NCBI GenBank assembly: GCA_963575745.1
Contig: CAUYUJ010021159.1
Span: 403,427 to 467,426, forward strand
Source of the DNA: Prorocentrum cordatum
Lineage: Eukaryota > Sar > Dinophyceae > Prorocentrales > Prorocentraceae
Reading direction: 5' to 3'
Length of the DNA: 64,000 nt
The translations under genes were made by a program, and so were the position numbers. The notes below the pieces were generated by a model. The model worked only from the letters and a program-made list of their open reading frames with translations, ran no database searches and was not told where the DNA came from. Positions 1 to 9,184 of the stretch are shown piece after piece (the first letter of the stretch is position 1; each line of letters starts with the position of its first letter).

Positions 1-534
1 CATCGCCCAGAATAGCATGACATCGCCAAGTCAGAGCAACAGCATCGCACGATGCACGATTCGGACGCGCTCTGCTGGCGACTGGAGAACTACTTTTTTT
101 TAGCAGCACTTCTCCCTCAAGAAAGCTCCAGGGAGAAATTGCAATGGATTGCGCCCACTGTCAGGCGGAGTCCTGAAGGCCATGTTGAGGACAGGGAAGA
201 TAAGGACGTTTTCCTGAAACCCAGGCGTACCCTTGGGCGCAGAGAGACATTTCTGGACTGACTCCTCCCTACCGCCCCCCTTCGACCGCCCCACGCAGAC
301 CACCGACATCGTGCGTTTCGTCAACAAGTGCTTGCACTGGGGGGTTGCCATTTGTTCTCGAGAGATTGACTGCGCTTAGGGGCTCCTATTCAGCCTACGT
401 GAGGATCTGAAGTGTCATGGCGGTGGTTCGGCTGGTGACCCACCTGTTGAGTAGGTCCCCGTGGGCGCCTCGTGGATGCTCCGCAATCGGGGAGCACGTC
501 GGGGCCCCGACCGGTACCTGCCCGGTGCGCCTCG
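1..534. other. No gene recognised
   Basis: Mixed-composition DNA. The short open frames on both strands overlap each other and show no protein-like motif. Nothing is supported here. Confidence 0.5.
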
Positions 535-760
535 TGGGCGCCACAGTTTGCTTGCGTCACGCGGATCGCGCCACACAACTTGTAGCACATAGCTTTCAAC
601 ACGTAGCTTGCACCTCGTATCATGCACCACGCAGCTTGCGAACCGTGGATGGCGCCACATCCACCACCTGGCCTACACCACAGAGCTCACACCAAATAGC
701 TTTGCACCAAGTAGACTGCACAACCTAGCGTGCACCACATATCTGGCACAACAGGGCTTG
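535..760. repeat. Degenerate ~15-bp minisatellite (copy 1)
   Basis: Imperfect tandem iterations of a TTGCACCACGTAG-like motif, for example variants reading TAGCACATAGCTTTCA, CACGTAGCTTGCACC and CACCACGCAGCTTGC. The same motif family returns at 5345-5465, and more weakly at 51598-51660, so it is a dispersed minisatellite. Not coding. Confidence 0.6.
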
Positions 761-1179
761 CACTACGTGGATCCCCTTTTCAGAGGGAAGATAGACTCGA
801 CCACCATCTCCCCCCTGGACTTATCGATACCCCCTTGGCCCTGGGAAAGCACAACTGTTCATACTATTCTGCCTCGGCGTGCACTTTCCAGATGCAACTT
901 AATCATCCCAGCCCCACTGGGCATCTCTTCCGCACCCTTCATCCGTGGCGAAAACATCCGTGTGCGTACGCTCGTCTGTCTAAACGGACCGTTTCCAATC
1001 ATGCATGGGAAGCACATGGCACGCAGCCCACACTCACGCACATGTCGACATCATATCACAGCAAGTTGGGTTAGCAAACGCATCAAACTGGACGCATCAA
1101 GAACCCTGGTGCCTTCCAGGGCACATGTTGATGATTCATTGGCTTACGCCACACCGCCGACCCCTTGAGGCCACTCTAG
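761..1179. other. No gene recognised
   Basis: Pyrimidine-leaning DNA with overlapping short open frames in several frames and no recognisable domain. I see no coding signal, RNA gene or element. Confidence 0.45.
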
Positions 1180-2330
1180 ACACGCTTTGGAGTCTTTTAA
1201 GGACCGTCCTGCCATTTCCTTGGGCCGTTGCTGTGGTTTCTGGGGCCTTCGTGGGGCGCCCAGAGGCCGTCGTGCAGCTTTTTGGAGAGTCTCTTGGGGG
1301 GCCAGAGGTCGATGTTGGAGGTTTATTGGGCCGTTGTGGGCCTCGTGAAAGCCCAACAAGTGAATGTGCTGAACATGTACGTTTTACCTTGGGGATGGGA
1401 AGGTTTTTGCTTTGAGAGGCCTTCTTGGAGCGCCTCGTGGTCGCGTTTTCAAACGTCTTGGACACCCATGGGGCCGTCTGGCGGCGATCTTGGTCGGTTT
1501 GGACCGAATCGTCCCCCGCGTGGGCCGTCCGGACAGCCTTTGGGAGCCCTCTTGCCCCGTTTTGGAGCGCTCTTGGGACCGTCCTGCGGCTTTCCTGAGC
1601 CGTTGCTATGGTTTCTGGGGCATTCGTCGATCGCCTGGAAGCCGTCTTGGAGCCTTCTTGGGAGCCTCTTCGGGTGAAAGGGGTCGATCTTGGAGGTTTG
1701 TTTGGCCGTTGTGGGCCTCGTGGAAGCCCAACAAGTGAATGTGCTGACAATGTACGGTTTACCTTGGGAATGGGACGGTTTTTGCTTTGGGAGGCCTTCT
1801 TGGAGTGCCTCGTGGTCGCGTTTTCAAACGTCTTGGACACCCATGGGGCCGTCTGGCGGCGATCTTGGGCGGTTTAGACCGCATCGTCCCCCGCGTGGGC
1901 CGTCCGGACAGCCTTTGGGGGCTCTCTTGCCCCGTTTTCGAGACCTCTTGGGATCGTCCTGCTGTTTTCCTAAGCCGTTGCTCTGGTTTCTGGAGCCTTC
2001 GTGGATCGCCCGGACGCCGTCTTGGAGCCTGTTTTGGAGCCTCTAGGGTTGGCGAGGGTCGATCTTGGAGGCTTCTTGGGTGTTTGCGCCGCGTGGAAGC
2101 CGAATGGGCGAATGTGGTGAAAATGTATGTTTACCTTAGGAAATGATACGATTGTTTCTTCTGGAGGGCCTCTTTGGGGCGCATCGTAATATTGTTTCAA
2201 ACGTCTTGGGGACTTATGGAGCCGTGTGGAGCCAATCATCGGCGTTTTGGGACGATCTCTCGTCGATTCGTAGTTCTTTTGGACCGTTCTGGGGATCTTT
2301 GGAACCTTTTTTGCCCGTTTTGGGGCCTCA
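1180..2330. repeat. 375-bp tandem repeat array, about three copies
   Basis: GACCGTCCTGC-type anchors fall at 1202, 1577 and (as GATCGTCC) 1952, and AAACGTCTTGG anchors at 1451, 1826 and 2199, giving a 373-375 bp period. The last copy is strongly decayed. Within each unit the DNA is itself built from ~10-bp CTTGGGGCC / GCCGTCTTGG words. 375 is divisible by three, so frames stay open through adjacent copies, which explains several long ORFs that I do not regard as genes. Confidence 0.8.
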
Positions 2331-2361
2331 TGAGGCTCCAAGTGTGCGTATGATGGATTTG

Positions 2362-2385
2362 CCCCCCCCCCCCCCCCCCCCCCCC
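2362..2385. repeat. Poly-C tract (24 bp)
   Basis: An uninterrupted run of C followed by a C-rich tail. Length in the assembly is uncertain, as for any homopolymer. Confidence 0.85.
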
Positions 2386-2611
2386 TCCCCTCCAAACCGG
2401 CCGGACCAGGCCCCTGGGGGAGGGGTTTGGGGAGGGGGAATCGTCGCACACGCCGTGACCCCAACGGGTCAGCGGATTCCGGGTCCGCGAGCACCTTCCG
2501 AAATCTATCGGGAGTTGATTTCAGTGATTTCATCATTTTCGTTCATAGCCTGCAGCCGCATTCCACCACACGGTGCATCTGCGATGATCTAGCATGAACC
2601 CAAGGCACGAA

Positions 2612-3690
2612 TTCGTGTCAACACATACCATGTGAGCCATACGTACGCGCCGCCCCTCGCGCGTGCCGAAAGCCTTCCACAACAAGCGGCTCACTAAACG
2701 TTTCAATCCAGAGCTCTTCAACAACTTCGGAAAGCAAGCACGAGTTGTTCAACGACAAGTGCGCCGTTATTCTTGCATTTCCGCGCGTGCAGATCATCAC
2801 CATCACCATCATCCGCGCCGCCGCATCTCCGCCGTCATCTCAATCGTCGATCGCCGCCATTGCCGCCATCACCAGCCAACCAGTCTCATCACCGAGACAT
2901 GGACATCATCACTGCCACCGTCGTCAGCATCATCTGCGCCGTCGTTGGCCTTGCCGTTGACATCATCACCATCGCCACCGGATCGCTGCTATCATCATCG
3001 TTGCTGCCGATGCCTGCGTCGTCATGGTAACGTTCACGCCCTGGCCAGACTCCCACAGTGAGGATCCCACGCGCCAGCGCCGCCTCTGAGGCGCGCTTGG
3101 CAATTCCCATCGGTAAGCGCCATCGCGGCCACATCGCTTGTGTCAAGCCAGTGGCCTTTTGGCGTGCAGGCTTGCGCGCGCTGGCGCATCCGCAAATGTG
3201 CGCTGTCCACTGCCAAGTATGTCGCGCAATCGCGGCCGCACGGGTTGTGCACAGCCAATTGTGGCTGGGAGGGGTGGGTGATTCTGACGACTTCAAATTC
3301 TACAAGATGATATACACCACATCTGTTCCATTTGTTGTTTAAACGAAAACAGGTTTTACCACCTTCCCCCTCAGGACTTATCGACTCCCCTGAAGTCGCT
3401 GCAAAACACATATGACGTTGACCCAATGTCCATCCTACCCGTGAGTTCATCCGGTAGCGGTCCCCCTTCGGTTCCCTGGCAACATTTATTATGCGACCGC
3501 ATTAGCTTGTCAAGCATCATAAGTTCCCAACATCATAAGTTCCCAACAATCCTTTGCAAAACATGGGACGAAGTGCGCACGCGCGCGTCGTCGCGCGCGC
3601 GTGTCGAATCCTATAAAAAAACTCGGTTTCGGAAGGGTTTCGCAATCGAGTATTCAAAAAACATCAACGACATGGTTTGGCAAGACGGAG
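2612..3690. repeat. Diverged ~1-kb repeat unit 1
   Basis: Opens with a GTGTCAA..TACCATG.GAGCCA module (2617-2642). It then carries a CATCAC-rich microsatellite (about 2796-2990), a GTGGCTGG/GGGTGGGTG module (3258-3282), and closes with a block around 3545-3674 containing CGCGCGCGTCGTCGCGCGCG. The same modules in the same order recur in the unit at 3834-4590. No gene is supported within it. Confidence 0.6.
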
Positions 3691-3833
3691 TTTCAACAGA
3701 AGCGTGAGAGCGCGCGCCCCTGCGGACTTCTGAAGACAAGCGCGCGTTGTTCAACATTTTCTTGACATGCTTTCAAACTGGCTTCGCGCGCGCATGTCGA
3801 ACTCGTTCTGACGTCCTTGCGCGCGTGCTGGTG

Positions 3834-4590
3834 TGGCACGATCCGTGTCAAACTATACCATGCGAGCCACTGTCGCGCGTCTGCCGCGCGCGCATGTCGA
3901 ATTCAATCCGGGACCTTCATCACTGACGCGAACACGCCGTCATCGTCGTCGGCGTGATCAGCATCGGAGCCGTCACTGGCTGCCCCGTCGTCGCTGTCAG
4001 CATCGTCGCCTGCACCGCTACTACCATCATCGTGTCTACCGTTGTCGACGTTGCCATGATGCCGCGCCCGCCCAGCATGCGCGGGCTAGCGCGGCCGCAG
4101 AGATGCACCAGCCAACACCCCGCACTCATCGCAATCGCTCCCGCATGGGTTTCTCAAACCAAGTTGCGGGCGGGTGGGTGGGATGAGTGCGCGCGCAGTG
4201 GATTTGACAATTCCAAGTTCGACAAGTGAGTTCTCCCCCTGTAAATAACAATAGTGCCTGCCCCCTGGAATTAACGATCTTATTTTTCGTATTGCAATTT
4301 ACATATGATTGTGCCCCATCGCTCATCCTAGGAATGAATCCGCACGATCCCAGCCAAACCGGTACCACTCCCCCCGCCATCCCTTGCAAGAAATACAATG
4401 CGCGCACTCTCGTTTATCAGCAGCCAGAAGTTGTTCAACAGTCCATCGCAAAACATGAGACGAAGTGCGCACGCGCGCGTCGTCGCGCGCGCATGCCGGA
4501 ATCCTTCAAAACCGTCGGTGTTGGAAAGAACTTAAAATCGCGTGTCCAAAAAAACATACAAAAACACACGGTTTTGCAACATTGATTTTC
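3834..4590. repeat. Diverged ~1-kb repeat unit 2
   Basis: The opening module is at 3848-3872, a short GTC/ATC trinucleotide stretch at 3925-4055, the GGGCGGGTGGGTGGGATG module at 4168-4185, and the CG-rich closing block at 4437-4572. The closing block matches unit 1 (3545-3674) over about 130 bp, including the shared GACGAAGTGCGCACGCGCGC. Confidence 0.65.
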
Positions 4591-4599
4591 TAAAAAACC

Positions 4600-5340
4600 T
4601 CACGCGCGCGCTCTTGATTTGTCATCGTCGTCATCGCCGTCCTCCCTCCTCCCTCGTCGTCGTCGTCGTCGCCGTCGTCGTCCTTCGTCGTTCCTCGTCG
4701 TCGTCAGCGTCGTATTGGCGTCGTCGTCGTTTCCGTCGTCGTTGTCGCCGTGGTCGTCCTTTCTCTTCCCTCGACGTCGTCGTCCGTCGTCGTCGTCTCG
4801 TCGTCGTCCCCCCTGTTTCGTCGCCGTCGTCGTCGTCATCGTTTTCCCTCCTACCTTGTCGTTGTCTTCGTCGGCGTCGCCGTCTTCCCTCCTTCGTCGT
4901 TCGCGTCGTCGCCGTCCTCCCTCCTCCCTCGTCGTTGTCGTTGTCGCCGTCGTCGTCCTCCCTCCTCCATCGTCGTCGTCGTCGTCGTCTTCGTTGGCTG
5001 CGTCGTCGTCGTCGTCGGCGTCGTCGGCGTCGTCGTCTTCGTCGTCGTCGGCGTTGTCATCGCCGACGTCGTCGGCGTCGTTGTCGTCGTCGTCAGTGGT
5101 GTCGTCGTCGTCGTTGTCGTCGTCGTCGAAGTCGTTGGGGACGTCGTCGGTGTCGTCGTAGTCGGTTGGGAGGCATCGTCGTCGTCGTCGTCGTTGTCGC
5201 TGTCGTCGTCGGCGTCGGTGTCGTTGCCAAGTGACATGTGGTACCTACCGTCACGGTCTTAAGGGGTCTTGCGACTAAGTTGCGGGTGGTTGGGTGGGAT
5301 GTTTGCACGAGCAGTGGGGAGGACAGTTTCAAGACAGTAA
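4600..5340. repeat. Repeat unit 3 with expanded (GTC)n microsatellite
   Basis: About 600 bp (4619-5225) is imperfect GTC/CGT trinucleotide repeat, open in all forward frames. It ends in a module (5278-5335) reading GTTGCGGGTGGTTGGGTGGG, matching unit 2 at 4163-4218. The apparent Ser/Val/Arg- or Thr/Asp-rich proteins here are microsatellite translations. Confidence 0.7.
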
Positions 5341-5470
5341 AAGTGACTTGCACCACGTAGTTTCCACCACATAGTTTGCCCGACGTATCTTGCGCCACAT
5401 AGTTTGCACCACATAGTTTGCACAACATAACTTGCACCATGCATATTGCACCGAGTAGCTTACGACACCT
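5341..5470. repeat. Degenerate ~15-bp minisatellite (copy 2)
   Basis: Iterated TTGCACCACATAG-type words, at least seven in a row. Same family as 535-760, and cleaner here. Confidence 0.75.
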
Positions 5471-5660
5471 GTATTGCGCAAGCCAGCTGACAACACAGAG
5501 CGAGAGCTATCGCCAGAGGCGCGGCCGTGACAAACATGGGATCGTTGGCGATAGCGTTTTCGTGGCATCGTGTTCTTACAGAGTAAGGGCCTGACCGACA
5601 TCGTCAGCGAAGGAACGAGCGGCAGTATGCACGGAGCACGGAAGTCTCCACCCCTTGGGT

Positions 5661-5681
5661 AATTTGGCATTTTGGCTGAAC
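5661..5681 (+). other. Weak DinoSL-like sequence upstream of the PPR exon
   Basis: Reads GGCATTTTGGCTGAAC at its 3' end. I count 14 of 21 matches to the DinoSL core, with 13 of 16 in the 3' part. It lies about 200 bp before the PPR frame, farther than the other relics, so it could be chance. Confidence 0.25.
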
Positions 5682-5885
5682 TAGAGAGGTGCACCCACGG
5701 AGTGCAGGAAGCCCCCCCCTTCCTCATGACGATTTCCCTGGAGCACTAAAATTGTATCCAACGTTTTGATTTGAAAGTGCATTTAGTCTAGATGTCGGTA
5801 GTCTTGATCGGTCTATAGGTTTGGAGGATTCTTCTGTACACTCTCGAAGTTCAGGGTCTCCTTCCTTCCCGAGCACGCGCTAGAA

Positions 5886-6335
5886 CAGATCAGCTACACC
5901 GCTGCGGTTGGCGCGTGCGGAAAGGTCGGGCAGTGGCGGCGTGCGCTGTCTCTACTGAGCAGCATGCGGGAGGCTGAGCTCGAGCCGGAGGCCACGCCCT
6001 ACGGTTATGCCATAAGCGCGTGCGAGAAGGGAGGCAGGTGGCAACAGGCGCTGTCCTTGATATCTGAGATGGGCGAGCTGAGGCTGGAAGCGTCTTTCGT
6101 TGTCTATACCTGCGGAGTCAGGGCATGTGGCAGATACGGGCCGTGGCAGCAGGCGCTGTCGTTACTCTGCGGGATGGGAGGGGTGGCGGTTGAGGCTGAT
6201 TTAGTTGCTTACAAGGAGGTGATTGACGCATGCGAATATGGCCAGCAGTGGCAGCACGCACCTGTATTGGTCAGGGAATTTGGGAGCGCGGCCTTTTTCA
6301 CGATGAGTGACCGTTGGAGTCTCTGTTCTGCTCAG
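5886..6335 (+). CDS. Pentatricopeptide repeat (PPR) protein, one exon
   Basis: Encodes four consecutive ~35-residue PPR units. Each follows the pattern Y...I.ACEKGG.WQQALSLL.EM, with visible cores ISYTAAVGACGKVGQW, YGYAISACEKGGRWQQALSL, YTCGVRACGRYGPWQQALSL and a decaying YKEVIDACEYGQQW. PPR arrays are alpha-solenoids that bind RNA, generally in organelles; dinoflagellates have very many of this W..AL.LL type. The frame is open upstream of the only in-frame ATG (5964), and PPR homology begins before it, so this is an internal or 3' exon and not a complete gene. A pyrimidine-rich stretch ends near 5873 (possible acceptor), and CAG|GTGAGC at 6333-6341 is a good 5' splice site, so I end the exon at 6335; reading on gives a stop at 6372. 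The last repeat loses the LL.EM pattern. No partner exon was found. Family certain, limits approximate. Confidence 0.75.
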
Positions 6336-6570
6336 GTGAGCACGTCTAAAGCATTGGAACACGTGCCTGTGTGAAGGGGGCCATAGAAGTGCACCAGGAG
6401 GGAGTCGATTTCATGCCATCCGCCAAGGTGCCTGTATCAGGTCCATTGCAACAACCAGTAGGCAGCAGGAGCAGGGTGCGACGTCGTTCGCCAGAGCGGG
6501 GGGAAGTTCGGAGCTGGACGTCATCGGCCGCGGCTCTGCTGCCGGCGCTTGCGGGACGGGCGCAGCGGCA

Positions 6571-6780
6571 GCGGGTGCGCCGCTCTTGCCGAAGACTGCA
6601 CGGTGCGATCTGAAGGACGCTCTGGGTGGGCCCTCCGAGCTCGGCTCGCCGGGGACGCCGGGCAGACGGGCTCCAGCGGGTGCGCCGCTCTTGCCGAAGA
6701 CTGCACGGTGCGATCTGAAGGACGCTCCGGGTGGGCACTCCGAGCTCGGCTCGCCGGGGACGCCGGGCAGACGGGCCCCA
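6571..6780. repeat. 105-bp tandem duplication
   Basis: GGGTGCGCCGCTCTTGCCG recurs at 6573 and 6678, and the following ~100 bp match closely. 105 bp is 35 codons, so both copies read in the same frame and keep ORFs open on both strands. No domain is recognisable, so I do not call a gene. Confidence 0.8.
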
Positions 6781-6974
6781 GGCCGGCAGCGGCAGCGCGG
6801 CCCGCCGCTCCTCGAGGCGGCCGCGGGCAAGCCGCTCCTCGAGCAGGCACGGCACGGCACGGCCACCACGGCGCGAGCGGCGGCCTCTCAGAGGTCCCCC
6901 CTCGGGGCCCCTCTCGGGGGAGATGTGTTTTTTTATTTTCCCAGATGCCTCGAGCGGCGGGAGCACAAGCAGTG

Positions 6975-7248
6975 AACACACAGTCAGCCCGCGTAGGGCG
7001 GAGGGGCAGCCTTCCACAGGATTCCCCTGCATCCTTGCCTCCCCGGCCCGCCCTCGGCCGCTCCCGCCGGCCGCGCCCCGCGCGCGAGAAGGGCTTCCTC
7101 TCGACGGCCTTCCCTGGGGGCCCCTCGACGGCTTCACCAGGGGGCCCTTTCCAGGGGCCCTTTCTCTCGACGGCCTTCCCAGGGGGCTCTTTGCGCATCC
7201 TCTCTCCCTGCCTCCCGGCGATGCGGGTCGCCTGTGCGGCAGGCCCGT
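6975..7248. mobile_element. Foldback element, family C, copy 1 (diverged)
   Basis: The left end has CAGTCAGCCCGCGTAGG followed by a CCTGCATCCTTGCC stretch. The right end (about 7210-7245), read as reverse complement, is GCACAGGCGACCCGCAT, so the ends form imperfect terminal inverted repeats. It is related to the better copies at 36.8-39.3 kb, and more diverged. Confidence 0.4.
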
Positions 7249-8433
7249 GCCGTGCCGGTCCCGAACGGCGACCCCCCCGGGCGCAGGCCTGCCATGGGCC
7301 GACCGCCGCGAGCCGCCGGCAAAAGGCACGGCGTCCACCGGCGCCGAGAGCGGCCTGCGCCCTCGGAGGGCCGCGGGGGGCGCTCTCCGCGCGGAGCGCC
7401 CCCTGGGAGGCCGGGCCCCAGGCCCGCGCGGGCTCCGAGGCCTGCCGCAGGGCCGCGCGGCCGCACGGCAGGCACGGCGCGGCTCTCCCCCAGTGAAGCA
7501 GTGGCGAAGCGCCCTGGCGTGCCTACAGCCCTACCGGACAATGTTCAGAGTCCCTTTTGTGGTTCCCCCGAAAGATTCTTAGAACATCTCTGGCGGAGTC
7601 TGTCTTGTTTTATCTCATCGGGTTAATGTTCAAAGAATATTTGTTTTTGTGTTATAAGGTTCTAGAACACTTTTGGGTTCTAAGAACATTTCGTGATAGG
7701 ACTATAGGAATGCCGGGACGGTCGGCCCCTGCTCAACCCAGGGGGGACCGACCGAGAAAGGGGCCCCTGGAAGAGGAGGCGAGCGGAGGACGCGCGCGCG
7801 CGTCCCGCGCCTCCCTCCGCCCCGCCTCCCCCCCGCTCGTGCTCCGAGGGCCACAGCTCCTGTGGCCTGCGCCGAGGCAGGGCTTCGTGCGACAGGGAGG
7901 AGTTGTCCGTGTTCGGACTGGGCGTAGTACCGTGTCCCAGGCACTGCCGCCTTGTTGGATCACCTCGAGCATCTGAATTTTGATGCGTTGCCGAAAACAA
8001 CCTTGGCGCCATGTGGGCCCCCGGGAATCTTGACCTTTTCTGCGAGCAGGCTATGCATCCTCAGTCCTGTCCTGACGGCCCTGGGGTTATGATGTCGATG
8101 ACGCTGTACAGCCCTGAAATCATATATTTCGCCAAAAGTTCCCCCAGGGTTCCATAAAGGTTGAAACGCACATTCTTGAAAACATTGTTCTAAAGTTCCC
8201 CTAACATAGCCCATCCAGCATCCGTCGCGTATCATAGAATAATATTTATACAGGTTCGGTTTGATTTCATTGCATTGTGTTGGATTTGCAGTTCCAACCA
8301 AAGTAAGGGCATTGTAACATGCTCGTATATGATTGCGCATTGCACTTACAACTCGTAAAGGGCATCCTTTGCCTCTGCAGTGGCGATGCATATGTGAAGC
8401 GCATGCATCGGGATGCGCATCGAGCTTCAATTT
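7249..8433. other. No gene recognised; GC-rich then AT-richer DNA
   Basis: 7249-7500 is very GC-rich with overlapping ORFs on both strands. 7540-7710 and 8140-8210 contain scattered GTTCC/TTCTAAGAACA words resembling the minisatellite at 22.5 kb. An ORF on the minus strand (7960-8553) has no recognisable motif and overlaps the next gene's leader. Confidence 0.4.
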
Positions 8434-8455
8434 TCCGTACACGTTTTGGCTCAAA
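8434..8455 (+). other. Relict dinoflagellate spliced leader (DinoSL), relic 1
   Basis: Matches 17 of 21 core positions of the conserved DinoSL, including CCGTA and the contiguous TTTTGGCTCAA. It ends 72 nt before the ATG at 8528. A genomic DinoSL in front of a gene is expected when a trans-spliced mRNA has been reverse-transcribed and re-integrated. No CTCAAG|GT donor follows, so it is not an SL RNA gene. Confidence 0.65.
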
Positions 8456-8527
8456 CCAATATGTATCAACCGGCCTCCATCCAGCCACTCTTGCTTTTCG
8501 TGCTTTCGATGTTTGATCGTGGCCTCG

Positions 8528-8920
8528 ATGGGTGATGGAAATTGGGACCACATACGAGCCCGTTTGGCTTCTGACGATGAGTCGGATGATCCCGATCATG
8601 ACAATTTTGGACATCTTCGAGCCCTCTTGCACTCGGATCCACCGACGCCCTGCACAGAGGGGGAGGACGGCGAAGTTGGTCTCGACGACTCGCCTGCCCC
8701 CGCTGTCGTCGATGGGGAGCCCGTTTGTCCTCGGCCCCCCAGCAGTCCTCCTCCTCCTCGAGCTGTGCCCTGGGAAGCAGTGGCGCGAGAGGTGTGTTCC
8801 AAGTTTCTGCCCGCTCCTCGGGCCGAACTGCTCGCGTTGGAGGATGCCCCCGAGGATGTGGAGTCGGGCGGCGAGCCGATCGTTGCACAGGTCCCGCGGG
8901 ACGCCGTCCCCTTGAGCCAG
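8528..8920 (+). CDS. Large dinoflagellate protein, exon 1 (acidic N-terminus)
   Basis: The start is the first ATG in frame, 72 nt after the DinoSL relic. The ~131 residues are acidic and disordered: MGDGNWDHIRARLASDDESD, then Asp/Glu runs and a PPSSPPPPRAVPWEAVAREV proline segment. A donor-like CAGTGTGAGT follows at 8918-8927 and a GGA-rich stretch begins at about 8941, so the coding part is taken to stop near 8920. The exact junction cannot be fixed: keeping frame 2 into exon 2 fits a phase-0 join of 8920 to 9185, which does not use the GT exactly. Function unknown; it is placed with the exons at 9185-15295 because of order, strand and shared style. Confidence 0.6.
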
Positions 8921-9184
8921 TGTGAGTTAGTATACTTTTAGCGGAAGAGGAGGAGGAAGAGGAGGGCACTGAGGATGAGGAGGGTGAACATGTAGATAAG
9001 GGAGGGGGCAGGAGGGAGGAGGAAGAGGGAGGATCAGGAGGAGGACGTGGACAAACGGGAAGAAAAGGGGGAGGGAGGATGGAAGAAAAGGAGAGGGAAG
9101 GGAGGAAGGGAACGAGAAACTTGAGAGGTGGAGGAAGAGTGCACACTTCAGAATGTACGCTAACTCGCACTGTCTCTTTCGAAG
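8921..9184 (+). other. Intron of the large gene, GGA-rich
   Basis: Contains an in-frame stop at 8939-8941, then purine-rich GGA/GAGGA repeats to about 9110. It ends in CTGTCTCTTTCGAAG, a good pyrimidine tract plus AG acceptor just before the exon 2 frame opens. Confidence 0.6.

Noticed and set aside
4542-5440. Ser/Val/Arg-rich and Thr/Asp-rich ORFs
   Set aside because: Translations of the (GTC)n microsatellite.
8434-8455. DinoSL-like sequence as an SL RNA gene
   Set aside because: A functional SL gene needs a GT donor right after CTCAAG and an intact core. Neither is present at any of the relics.
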